Positions 22,841-33,311 of a DNA stretch of 64,000 bases are shown here, piece by piece; positions within the stretch are counted from its first letter, which is position 1; each line of letters starts with the position of its first letter. This DNA comes from Magnolia sinica. Its lineage: Eukaryota > Streptophyta > Magnoliopsida > Magnoliales > Magnoliaceae. The notes under the pieces are model-generated. The model saw nothing but the letters and a program-made list of their open reading frames with translations, made no database searches and was not told the origin of the DNA. A program made the translations under genes and the position numbers. The stretch lies in NCBI RefSeq assembly GCF_029962835.1, contig NC_080577.1, forward strand, positions 4,898,001 to 4,962,000, in the 5' to 3' direction.

Positions 22841-23469
22841 CCTCCTATTAGAGGTGGGCATTGAGTCAAGTCAGACTGGATTGAGTCCAACTTTACTCAA
22901 TTTGATTTTTCCAAGAATTTGATTCGAACTCGATTCGATCTAGGACCAAGTCCAGCTGGGCTAACTCGATTCGATTTGAATCCTTGCTAGCCTAACCTGA
23001 ACTGAGTCTGATTCGATCAAGGAAACCAAATCGAGTCAGATCGAGTTGAGTCGATCCAGTCGAACTGAATCAAGATCGGGAGAGAAAGGAGGAGAGAGAA
23101 TGAGAGGTGGGAAAGAAGGAGAGAATGAAGGAGAGAAAGGAGGAGAGACAGAAGGAGGGGAGAGAAAGAGGGAGAGAAAAGAGGAGAGATGGGTGGGTGC
23201 AGTGCCGTTTGGGTAGAGAAAGAGAAGGAAGGGATTAGAGTTTCATTCGGGTGAGGCCGGTAGTTAAAAAAATAAAAATAAAATGTATTACTAATATAGT
23301 ACCCGACCGAATCAGATCGATCCGAATTGACCACGATCTGAACTCAATCCAATGTATGATTAGATCTGAGTAGTCCTACTCAAACCGCATCGATCTAGGC
23401 CTTCGGTTCAGTTCAGATCGGGTCGGATCTACCGAATCGGATCAGATTCTGCCCAGCTATCCCTCCTAT
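22841..23469. mobile_element. hAT-like non-autonomous element, family B copy 1
   Basis: The element 22849-23461 (613 bp) begins TAGAGGTGGGCA and ends TGCCCAGCTATC, flanked by a perfect 8-bp duplication CCTCCTAT (22841-22848, 23462-23469). The arms are arrays of GATTCGA/GAGTC/GATCGGATC words. The centre (23085-23225) is almost pure GGAGAGA-type purine DNA on the plus strand. Confidence 0.85.
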
Positions 23470-23771
23470 ACCATACTTAGGTCTACGTGTTGTGAGTGCC
23501 ACCATGATGTATGTCTTTTATTCATGCCTTCCATCCATTTTTCCAGCTAACTTAAGGGCATGAGCGAGAAAGGAGGTAGATCCAAATCTCAAGTGGACCA
23601 TTCCATAGGAAACAATAATCATTGAATGACCATCAATAAAATCTTCCTAGGGCCTACTGTAATGTTTATCAGCCATCCAACCTGTTAATTAGGTCACAAA
23701 GACTTGAATGAAGGGAAAATACAAATATCATCTTAATCCAAAACTTTCATGGCCCCAACAAGTTTTCAATG
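23470..23771. repeat. Fragment of the ATGTATGT..CATCCA repeat
   Basis: Shares CCACCATGATGTATGTCTTTT, CCATTTTTCCAGCTAA, AGGAGGTAGATCCAAA and GCCATCCAACCTGTTAATTAGG with the foldback element at 20580-21118 and with about 5950-6250. It ends where family E copy 2 begins. Confidence 0.5.
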
Positions 23772-24416
23772 AGGGGATTTGAGTTGAAATCCTCTTAATG
23801 TTTGGCACTGTAAAGTAATTGTGGGTTTTAAATCTAGAGGACTTCAAATCCCCTCAAAGAGGGTGTTTGAAATCTAAGGTGAAAGGTTGGATTACATCTA
23901 AAATCCTTTCAAGAGTCACATGTGTAACTTGTGTATCACTAGGCTACTAATCTATTGGGCACATGACCCACTGATGATATCCCAAAACAATCATATTATC
24001 AACTACATCATTATAATTACTATAATAGGATGATCTGTACTGTCCAGACATTGTATATGTAAATCATTATTTAGTCACTTGGATGTGATAATGTGCTTGT
24101 AGTCATCCAAGACTTGAAATTTCAACATTTTTGGGCAAAATATATATTTCAACAGGTTTATTACTACTACTGTATTAAATATTACATACATGCACTAATT
24201 AGAGACATTGAAGTTAATTTAGTAATTAAAATAAACCACCCCCCCCCCCCCCCCCAATTAAATATATCATGCATAGCTACTTTGGATCATATGGAATTTG
24301 ATATTCAGGTGCCAAACGCAACAAAAGGATTTCAAATCCAAAGGGTTCTAAATCCAGGGGATTCGGAATCCACGCTCAAAAACAGAGGCATTCCAGAAGT
24401 TAGTCCTAGATGCCGT
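23772..24416 (+). mobile_element. 630-bp MITE-like family E, copy 2
   Basis: Matches copies at 19791 and 57768 through most of its length, starting GGGGATTTGAGTTG and ending GGATTTCAAATCC..GGGGGATTCGGAATCC. A (C)17 run at 24239-24255 is an internal expansion not seen in the other copies. Confidence 0.65.
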
Positions 24417-24571
24417 TAAATGAGGGCTGTAAATGCGTATCCGAACATCTCAATTCATGCTCATAAACAACACAAAAGTGTAGGCCGTAGCCCAGATATT
24501 CAACTAATCCAACCACCAATCAATGTACTTTTACCCTTTTATAGATCATGGCCGTAAGGATGCTTGATTTA

Positions 24572-24603
<32 letters not shown>

Positions 24604-26737
24604 GTGGAAAATCCAAACCGTAGTATGTGGAGAATCCAAACCATGCATCAGGTGTGCCATCTCATGTTCGCCGTACGTCCAAAAACAAGATGATGCTAAA
24701 ACTCAGATGGGCTACGTTAGAGGGAACAATGTAAAATCACACCCAAAAACTCTGAATTCTCATGGTGTGACCCACTTGTTATGGCCTGGTTTTGGAGTAT
24801 CTCTTCGTCATCAAATGACGGAATTGGCTAATATATTGTTTGGCTCAAAATTTAATGGTTGATATGTATATATTGTGTTGGGTATGCTAGAGTTTTTTAT
24901 AACTTGATCTAAGCCGAATGTCTATAACTCCAAACATCAAGATAAAAAGGTAAATTGTGGGCATCTATTTATTATTAAGAACTGAGGTAATTTGACTATC
25001 TATTTAACCACTTATAAATGAAATTAGGCGATTTGTAAAGGGGTGTGTTTGCCCTTTTAATGGATTTTTTTGCCTTGAAATCGAAATGACTTTCCTCTTC
25101 GTGTTATTAGAGATAATTCGATTTGTGTAATGTGAGAGTATAAAAAAGTTAATTATATTGAATTAAAATAAAAATAACAACTTACAATAATATTCCTCGG
25201 TGATCCAATTTTTGTGGCATATATAACAAGGCCTTGAATCTAAGTCTTCCTTGGTCCAAGCAACTTGGGCGTCAATGAAGAAAATTACACTACCGAAAAG
25301 CAAATAAAGATAATAGGGAATTACACTATTCTTAATCTAGGTCAGTCAAGCATAGTGGTGTAGATGAACAATATTATAGTGCTCATATACTAAAGTTGGT
25401 CCAGCGTAGCAATGTACATGAACAAGATCACACTACTCCTATGCTAAAGTTGGTCCAATGTAATAGTGTAGACTAATTATCTTACGCTAAGATAAAAGAT
25501 AAGCAATGTTGCGTTGTAAATTTGATTTAATATGGGTTAAGTTAATGAGGGCATACAACTTTTCAATTTTCCTCTTTTTTATAGAATTTTGGAACAATTT
25601 CATGAAGAGAAATCTCCATAGCAACTTCTCACACTGTTGATACGGAGATAACGGTCTAGACCCAAAGACAATCATGATCTATCAAGTGACATCACATATA
25701 ATGGATATTCTTCACATCACATATGATGGATATTCTTGACGAATTGGCCATTGCTTGTACGCACTTTCTATCTCTATTACGGATATGAAAGTTTCTCTTA
25801 ATGCTATGTATTAATAATAATCTTCCTATTCTTCACACGAACATGAATGATGTTCCGTGAAGTTAGGTCAATTTAGCATAGTCATTACTCCGCTTCTTAA
25901 ATATATTCGACCAGAGAACATGCATAATGCCATAGTGCATTGATTGAAATTATCATTTGGCGTGACCTATTTAGTCTAAGCTTTACTTCAATCATGAAGC
26001 CACCATGGTAGTTAGTTGGCTTTCTAACGTTTAATGAGATATTCAATACGTGTTTTAATCTCAACAAGTAAGAAAAGTAATACAAATTTTTCATATTTCT
26101 TATTAAGATTTCACTACCACGTGGCATCATCTAATCGTTATATCTAGCATGATTGTGTCACGCTGGCCTGCACAATCTATTTGAAAGTTTCTACGCATGT
26201 CTGCATGGACGGTTCGGATCATAATAGGCCCACCTCAATAATCATTTTCATCATTTTCATTCTATCCGGTCAGATCACCATGAAACCGGCCATGCCCCCA
26301 ATATCTTCCCCATCAGATGATCCTAGCCATCCGATCGGACTCTTTCAAATGGACGATTGAAGCAAACGTCTGTCCACATTTAACGTGGCCTCACTCACTT
26401 AGACGGTTGTGATCTTCGGATGGGACCCACCTAAAGCATGGTTTGAGGGAAAAAATCCTTCAAGGGTTGTATGGAAAGTATGAGGGCATGGCCGTTTTGG
26501 TTGTTTAACTGCCTTTAGAGCATGCGAGGGGTGTGAACTCTCTGGAGAGAAGAAAATCCGTTGGGATCATCGCCACCGTTCATATGTCGTGTGCCGTTGG
26601 CGGATTTTCCAATTGAAGTTGAAACCAATGAAGTGTCTTTGTGAACTCCATCCTTTCGTATGACTGCTTTCCTTTCACTGAAAACCCAAAGAATATCTCT
26701 TTCTTATATCACTGCTTTCCTACATCACACCACCTTC
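24417..26737. other. Intergenic and upstream region of KAS1
   Basis: Holds an (AAT)11 microsatellite (24571-24603) and degenerate tandem repeats at 25340-25490 and 25685-25740 (listed). No gene is seen. The last few hundred bases are presumably the KAS1 promoter; I see no convincing TATA box. Confidence 0.35.
25340..25490. repeat. Degenerate tandem repeat, period about 60
   Basis: GTCAAGCATAGTGGTGTAGATGAAC, GTCCAGCGTAGCAATGTACATGAAC and GTCCAATGTAATAGTGTAGAC are successive divergent copies, each preceded by CTAAAGTTG or similar. Immediately after it, at 25685-25740, CATCACATATAATGGATATTCTT occurs twice in tandem. Confidence 0.55.
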
Positions 26738-26760
26738 TGAGAGAGAGAGAGAGAGAGAGA
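26738..26760 (+). repeat. (GA)11 tract abutting the KAS1 start codon
   Basis: A pure GA run whose last A is the first base of the KAS1 ATG at 26760. Repeat-length changes here would alter leader length and start-codon context. Confidence 0.9.
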
Positions 26761-28169
26761 TGGTATCGATGGCTGGTTCTTGTTCATCTAGCATGGTATT
26801 TGGAAACAGAGAATTGGGTGGCAATGGAGCTTCTTTGTTTCAGTACAGTGGCCTCAGACCATTGGAAAAAATGCAGGTTGCTTCTTCAGCCTTGAAAAAC
26901 CCAAGTGGGTTCATTCCTTCTAGATGTGAGTATTCTCTCTGAGTTCTGTTTTTTCGGGTATTGTTCAATCCTCTAATAATTTTCAAATAAGGCTCTTCTA
27001 GACTTTCATGAACTGTGAAAATTGGTCTTTGTTGTGTTTGATTTTTGGGTTTTTCTTATGCATGACAGATTTCATCTCATTATATTAGAGCCTGTTTGGG
27101 AGATACAAGAAAATGAGTTAATCTCATTTTAATTAATCAAATTATGTATTAGAGTTCATTAACTCTAATACATAATTGCATTTTAGTTAATCATAATTAT
27201 GTATTAGAGATCATGATCTCCTATACATAATTATGATTAACTAAAATGAGATTAACCTATTTTCAGGCGTCTGCCAAACAGGCAGTTATTGTTTTTGTAT
27301 GAATCTTGCTAGCGTCCACAAAGATATTAAATTAAAATATTTGGAGTGTTGGAAATGCATGAATTGGATAAGGAATGATCATATACCGCCATAGCTAGCA
27401 AAGTTAGGATGCTGCACTTTTTTCCCTCCAACATTAACTTGTGGAGGACATCTGGATGGTGCAAAAGGTGGGCCCCACTCACCTGGTGTAAAAATCAGGC
27501 GGTCCACATTGTCAGAATCAATGGACTGCCAACAATACAGATGTGGGCCCCCTGATGTGTGGATCAGCCTCATTTTTACATGAGATCATTCTCATGGCGG
27601 CACCCACCCGCTACGCATAGGAAACCTGAGATGTGCAGGATGTGGGCCCCACCATGAAGATCAGCTGGTGCAAAAATCAGGCCAGTCCACTCATCACATA
27701 GGCCATGCGATCAAAACCAATGTCACCCAATAATCTGATCCAGCATACTGATGTGGTCCCCTGGTCCATGGATCAGCCTGATTTTCACACCATGTGATCT
27801 TCTTGGTGTGGCCTGCCTTCTACACGCCCCAATGTCCTACACATGTTATTCATTGGAGGGGAATTGTTGCAGAATGCTAACTTAACATGCTAGGAACTGT
27901 ATATGAACATTCATTGAATTCGAAAACAGAAAAAGATCATTCCTTTTCCGTGATTTCTCGAATTTTAAAATAAAATTATTCCTAATTATTTCATTTGATC
28001 TTAATTTGAAATGCAATCTCCTTGTCTTCAATATACATTATACAGTGGTAGCTGCCTTCTCACAAAAATCTCTCAATCAAAACTAGTATGGCACTCTGGC
28101 CGTCAATACAATTTCACCAAGATCATTGTCAGTGCAATGCCTCAAAGATCGTTTATCAACTCCCATTTG

Positions 28170-28202
<33 letters not shown>

Positions 28203-31200
28203 AACAGCTATGAGATTCAGGGCCATGGCATCCCCTACTGTTACAGCTCCGAAACGAGAAAAAGATCCCAAGAAGCGGATCGTCATCACTGGAATGGGCC
28301 TTGTTTCTGTGTTTGGAAATGATATTAATACGTTTTATGATAAACTCCTGGAGGGAGAGAGTGGAATCAGCTTGATCGACACATTTGATGCTTCTACATT
28401 TTCAGTCAGATTTGCGGGTCAGATTCGCAATTTCTCTTCCAAAGGGTACATTGATGGGAAGAATGACCGCCGGCTCGATGACTGCTGGAGGTATTGCCTT
28501 GTGGCTGGCAGAAGAGCCCTTGATGACGCAAACCTTGGACCGGAAGTCTTGCAAAATGTAAGTCCAATCCCACTGAAAGAAGCTATCAACGGTTAGATGA
28601 TAGGTTATTATATAAATCTCAATCAAAAGAAATGCCACCTTTTTTGCTATGACCAACCAATTAGTAGAGGTGGAGTCCCCCTAGTTACCTAAGCCTTTGA
28701 TCTGGTGAGCCACATTATGGGATGGACATGCCACAATATTTCCCTTATTAGATAATCCTAGCCATATAAATCAACATGTGGATAATTATGACTAATTCTC
28801 CATACTTAACGGGGTCTTGTCAGATGGTTAGGATCATCCAATGGAGGGCCACATGGACCCAACAATCTAGTTCTCCAAAAGGTGAGACCCACCTTTATAG
28901 TTGAATGGGGCAATCAAATGCTTGATCAGACATTGTATATTTCCTCCATGGATAATGCATTCTATGCTTGCGAGGGGGAAAAAAAAAAAATCCAAACTGT
29001 TTATCACTTGCCCATATAAATTTTTAGTCCCCACAGCTTTAAGAGATCGAATGGTAAAACAGGTCTCGTATTTTGAATTTCACAGATGGACAGATCTAGG
29101 ATAGGGGTGCTTGTTGGATCAGGCATGGGAGGTATAAACGCTTTCAGCAGCGGAGTTGAGGCTCTGGTCCGAAAGGGCTACAAGAAAATCACTCCATTTT
29201 TCATTCCTTACTCAATCACCAACATGGGCTCTGCACTGTTAGCAATAGACACGGGCTTGATGGGACCAAACTATTCCATTTCCACGGCATGTGCAACCGC
29301 AAACTACTGCTTCTATGCAGCTGCAAACCACATAAGAAGGGGTGAAGCCGAAATCATGGTAGCTGGAGGGACAGAAGCTCCAGTCTCGGCAACTGGGGTT
29401 GGTGGCTTCATAGCATGTAGAGCTCTGTCGCAGAGGAATGACGAGCCTGAGAAGGCCTCAAGGCCATGGGATAAACACCGTGACGGTTTTGTCATGGGCG
29501 AAGGCTCTGGTGTGCTGGTAAGATTATTGCCTTTACTCAATTATCGCTTTTTGAAGGATCTATGCCTTCCGGCTTCCTCTTTTTCCGCTTCTATTATTTA
29601 CTATGAACTAATGATACTGCTCATCCATGTTTCTAATTAACTGATCACTATAGAAACAGTGTTGAATTTTATTAAAGGGAAGTGATGTATCTTCCCATGT
29701 TTTTTATAGAAACACCCATGTTTTCTACTTTTGGAAATAGCATATTACCAGTTCATTTTTCTAGGCTAATGGCGAAATAGAAAGAAAGGGCACATGTATC
29801 GAAGCGATGCAGAACAGGTGCCCGAAGACTTCATGGATGGCCACGATTGAATGAAAGTGAGCTGGAAGGGTTGAACGAGAGGAGAAATGGCCTAAAAGTG
29901 CACTATAGCTTCCGATGGTCATAACTTTGCACCGGTTATCTATTTCGTGAATATAATATGTCATTGGAAGCTATCAACAACTTCTATGTCTAGGCCAATG
30001 CCAGTAGCAATTGGCCCCCAAACAATTTCGCAAAACTCAATTGTTTTAGAGGTCAAATTTTACTATTTCTAGTAAGTTGTCTTCTTTGCTATTTTTAGAA
30101 TGTTTTGGGTTTGAAGAAATCATTAATTCTTGAAGTCCTCAAAAGAGTTTGAGTCAGTTAAGAAGTCGTTTAGGATTATAAGTCATACCAATTGCTTTGT
30201 AAAGAGACTTTATTCATATTTCTTGATAATACTCTCTTTTAGAGATTTTTTCTTACCTTGTGGATTCAAGGTTCCTCGTGGATTCAAGGGCTATTCTTAA
30301 GAAGAAGATGGTGATCTCTTCCTCCCCTTTTACCACGCACCCGTTATGCTACAACGAACAGAGGGTGCAGTTATTATCTCCCTTTAGTGTGGAACTAATA
30401 CACCTACTTACAAGTGTTTCTTTTTTTCTTTGTTTTTCCCCTTCTCTTTCGAGTGTTGATGGTTCAGGGAAATTAGCATTCTACTATGACTCAAACACAT
30501 TTTTATGTTGCAAATACATTGATTATTCATGTAAATTACAGCATGGTTAAGTACGGATAGTAATATGTGCATGCCTATACTTTCAATTCTGGTTTTGGCC
30601 ATGCAAGTATCCTAGTCATAGCTGACATTTGGATCTTTGGCAAAAGGTAATGGAAAGCCTAGAGCATGCAAGAAAGAGAGGAGCAAACATAATTGTGGAG
30701 TATTTAGGAGGTGCGATAACCTGTGATGCGCATCACATGACTGATCCTCGTTCCGACGGCCTTGGAGTTTCTTCTTGCATAGTCAAGAGCTTGGACGATG
30801 CTGGAGTTTCCCCCGAAGAGGTGAGCTCTATCCTCCACATATTATACCCGTATGATCATTTTGCTTGCACTTAGTATTTACTGATTTCGATGGGAATGAT
30901 ATCTAGATCCATCCTGATTGATTTTCTTACACCCATTTTCCCTCTTTCACGACTAGTGAATACCAGCTTGGTGTTTTTGTGATACGATGTACTACTCGAA
31001 GAATGGTACTCTAACATAGGCGCACATGTGCAATCAATGCCCACATGATGTCCAGCCTTGCTTAATTTTTTGGGGCCACTGTATGTCAAAAGAGGGGTCC
31101 ACATGTTGGACGACCCGGATCTTTCACCAACTTTAAGGTCATATGTGTTCTGCACCCACACATCCCTCGTTCTCTATTAGTTTTTGAGAAATGAAGTAGT

Positions 31201-32454
31201 ACAGAAGTGTACCATTTCAATTCCCTAACGGAATATCTGTGCAAGCAAATTTCATTATTCAGCTGATTCTAGATTTCTTTCCTTTGGGCTTTGTTTGGAT
31301 GACCAATTGGATTGAATTGTAATTATTCATTTTGGCAGTTAGCCCCACTTCATTCATAATGACAGACTAGTCCTCAAATTACAACTTGAATCATTTCAGG
31401 CCCAACTTAAAACGTAATCACTAGGACTTAAAATGGTCTCACGTGACAGAAATGAGATTTTTCGAAATGTGCAGGTGAACTATGTGAACGCTCATGCAAC
31501 TTCGACACTCGCAGGAGATTTAGCCGAGGTTAATGCAATCAAAAAGGTCTTCAAGGACACATCCGAGATAAAGATGAACGGAACCAAGGTGGATTTGCAC
31601 ACAACCAATTGCAATCTCTGAAATCAGCGAAGCACCATTTTTACTCCTTTAGAACATCACAAAGCAATACCACCAACTTATTTAAATATCTTTTTTTTTT
31701 AATTAAATCAAAGTCAAGGAAATAGAGCGTTTTATATGATGAAAGGTGTTCTCACTCTTTAGTTTTCAAACGTGGGAAGTTGGATTTAGATTTGACAGAT
31801 TTTTTACAAGTGGGATGTTGATATAAACCATTTTTTTTCTAATGGGTGCCTGCTTTTTCAGTCAATGATCGGGCATGGACTTGGGGCTGCTGGTGGATTG
31901 GAGGCCATTGCAACCATCAAAGCAATCAATACTGGCTGGCTACACCCGACCATTAACCAATTCGTTGCGCTTCTTAACAGACATCTTCTCTGAATTCTAC
32001 ATACTATTCCCTTTTAATCATCGAATATGATCTGAGGATTTTTTTTTTTTTTTTTCTATCTACTCCTTTTTTGCAGAATTTGGAGCCCCAGGTAAGCATC
32101 GACACGGTTCCGAATGTGAAGAAGAAGCATGAAGTCCATGTTGGTATGTGCAAACAAGATTCCATTTTTCATCAATTCCACCCACTTTCTCCTTTTCTAT
32201 CATCGTTGACAACAGCCGTTATTGTTTGGAAAGTACTCCAAGATCTTCAAAACACAATAATCACCCACAACGAATCCACACAGTATGCTGCGGGTTTCTA
32301 TTCTATCCGCAATACCAAATTTCTGTTGTTTTATTTTTATTCTTATTATCATCATCATTATTAATTTAATCTTCTCTTCATGGCAGCTATCTCTAACTCA
32401 TTTGGCTTCGGCGGGCACAATTCAGTGGTTGTGTTTGCACCCTTCAAGCCTTGA
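26760..32454 (+). CDS. KAS1: 3-ketoacyl-ACP synthase I, chloroplastic (KAS I)
   Basis: Eight exons: 26760-26925, 28208-28557, 29086-29517, 30647-30820, 31475-31588, 31862-31963, 32077-32143, 32387-32454. They sum to 1473 nt, 490 residues plus stop, with GT-AG at every junction and phase kept. The enzyme condenses acyl-ACP with malonyl-ACP in plastid fatty-acid synthesis, C4 to C16. Residues 1 to about 60 are Ser-rich and basic, fitting a transit peptide. The mature part opens with APKREKDPKKRIVITGMG. The catalytic Cys is 241 (STACATANYC); His381 (NAHATST), Lys412 and His417 (TKSMIGHG) complete the active site. It ends NSFGFGGHNSVVVFAPFKP, as in KAS I. Differences from the usual KAS I wording are SMIGHG for SMIGHC and EAPVSATGVGGF for EAAIIPIGLGGF, so it may be a diverged paralogue. 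KAS II is excluded by the SVFGND and DGKNDRRLDD wording. Confidence 0.94.
27085..27288. mobile_element. Tourist-like MITE in KAS1 intron 1
   Basis: The element 27088-27285 (198 bp) begins GAGCCTGTTTGG and ends CCAAACAGGCAG, flanked by TTA (27085-27087, 27286-27288). The whole element folds back: AACTAAAATGAGATTAA and TTAATCTCATTTTAATTAA are arms, with reiterated ATGTATTAGAG words between. Confidence 0.85.
27420..27850. repeat. GTGGGCCCC-type repeats in KAS1 intron 1
   Basis: Two tandem-like halves each carry GGTGGGCCCCACxxxxCTGGTG, AAAATCAGGC and, inverted, GTGTGGATCAGCCTCATTTTT with GATGTGGGCCCCCTG. They are related to fragments at 15030-15215 and 35140-35300. Probably nested non-autonomous elements; ends are unclear. 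Confidence 0.45.
28172..28201 (+). repeat. (T)30 tract just before KAS1 exon 2
   Basis: An uninterrupted run of 30 T ends six bases before the AG acceptor (28206-28207), so it forms the polypyrimidine tract of intron 1. Confidence 0.9.
29760..30370 (+). mobile_element. Possible LTR fragment (Ty3/gypsy-like) in KAS1 intron 3
   Basis: The stretch, with 'GTGGATTCAAGG' direct repeats at 30260 and 30279 and 'AAGAAGAAGATGGTGATCTC' near 30300, reads like the 3' half of a plant gypsy LTR. There is no coding part and the ends are not defined. It is a fossil at best. Confidence 0.35.
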
Positions 32455-32603
32455 GCAAAACTCGATCAGGCCTTTTTATTCTAGTCGAATATTTTTGGGA
32501 TGCAGCCAGTTTTTTCCTGAAGGCCATTTCTCCATTTTCATCTCATGATTCTCATCATCATGTTGAGATTAAGATTTGTGTTTTCCATATTTTTTTTTCA
32601 GAA

Positions 32604-32672
32604 AATAAAATCGTTATGCAATTTCCTTCTATTCTGTGAACGAACAAAGCACAATTAAAACATTGAAATAAA
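32604..32672 (+). terminator. Candidate KAS1 polyadenylation signals
   Basis: AATAAA occurs at 32604-32609 and 32667-32672, about 150 and 215 bases after the stop codon, in an AT-rich context. Confidence 0.4.
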
Positions 32673-32679
32673 TGCATGA

Positions 32680-33106
32680 CCGCCACGCGGGTTGGATTTT
32701 AAGCTTCAAATTATTCAATGGTGCATGCAATGCCTGTAGCGAAGGAATCATGGATGCATTCGGCAGTTCATCGATTGTGAAAGATTTTCACAGGATCTAT
32801 GAGAAAAAAAAATCTGTAGGACAAAAAAAAAAAAAGACTAAGAAATGCAAGCTAAACAGAGCTAAGATTTTTGCATTTGTGAATCTGTTGAAGATTTATT
32901 TTGTGTAGAGATACCAACCAGCAGATGGGTGGGTGATTCAAGCAAATGGTAGTGCGAGCGAGCAATTCAAGAAATGGCAGCATGGTCAATCTGTATTGCA
33001 GTCAAAAAACCAGACATGAAGAACGCCACATGCAGTAGCGTCTGTCCACATTAACATCAATATATCCATAATCAACGAAATCATAAAAATCCTACAATAT
33101 CAAAAC
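32680..33106. other. Intergenic between KAS1 and a MITE
   Basis: No gene is seen. A-rich stretches occur around 32806-32835. Confidence 0.3.
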
Positions 33107-33311
33107 TTAGGCCCTGTTTGGCGGACACCTAAAAATAAGTTAAAAGCTGATTTTAGTTAACAGTAATTATCTATTAGAGATCTTGATCCTAATACATAAT
33201 CACCGTTAACACGAACTCATTATGTATTAGATATCGAGATCTCTAATACATAATTACTTTAACCCAAAATGAGATCAACTCATTTTTAGGCGTCTACCAA
33301 ACGGGGCCTTA
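33107..33311. mobile_element. Tourist-like MITE downstream of KAS1
   Basis: The element 33110-33308 (199 bp) starts GGCCCTGTTTGGCGG and ends CCAAACGGGGCC, with TTA on both sides (33107-33109, 33309-33311). It is the same family as 27088-27285, with ATTAGAGATC words reiterated inside. Confidence 0.85.

Noticed and set aside
23017-23334. Minus-strand frame of 105 residues rich in Leu/Ser
   Set aside because: Translation of the purine-rich core of the family B element.
24239-24603. Frames containing poly-Pro (24093-24419) and poly-Asn (24548-24862)
   Set aside because: Produced by the (C)17 run and the (AAT)n microsatellite; the first also lies in a repeat copy.
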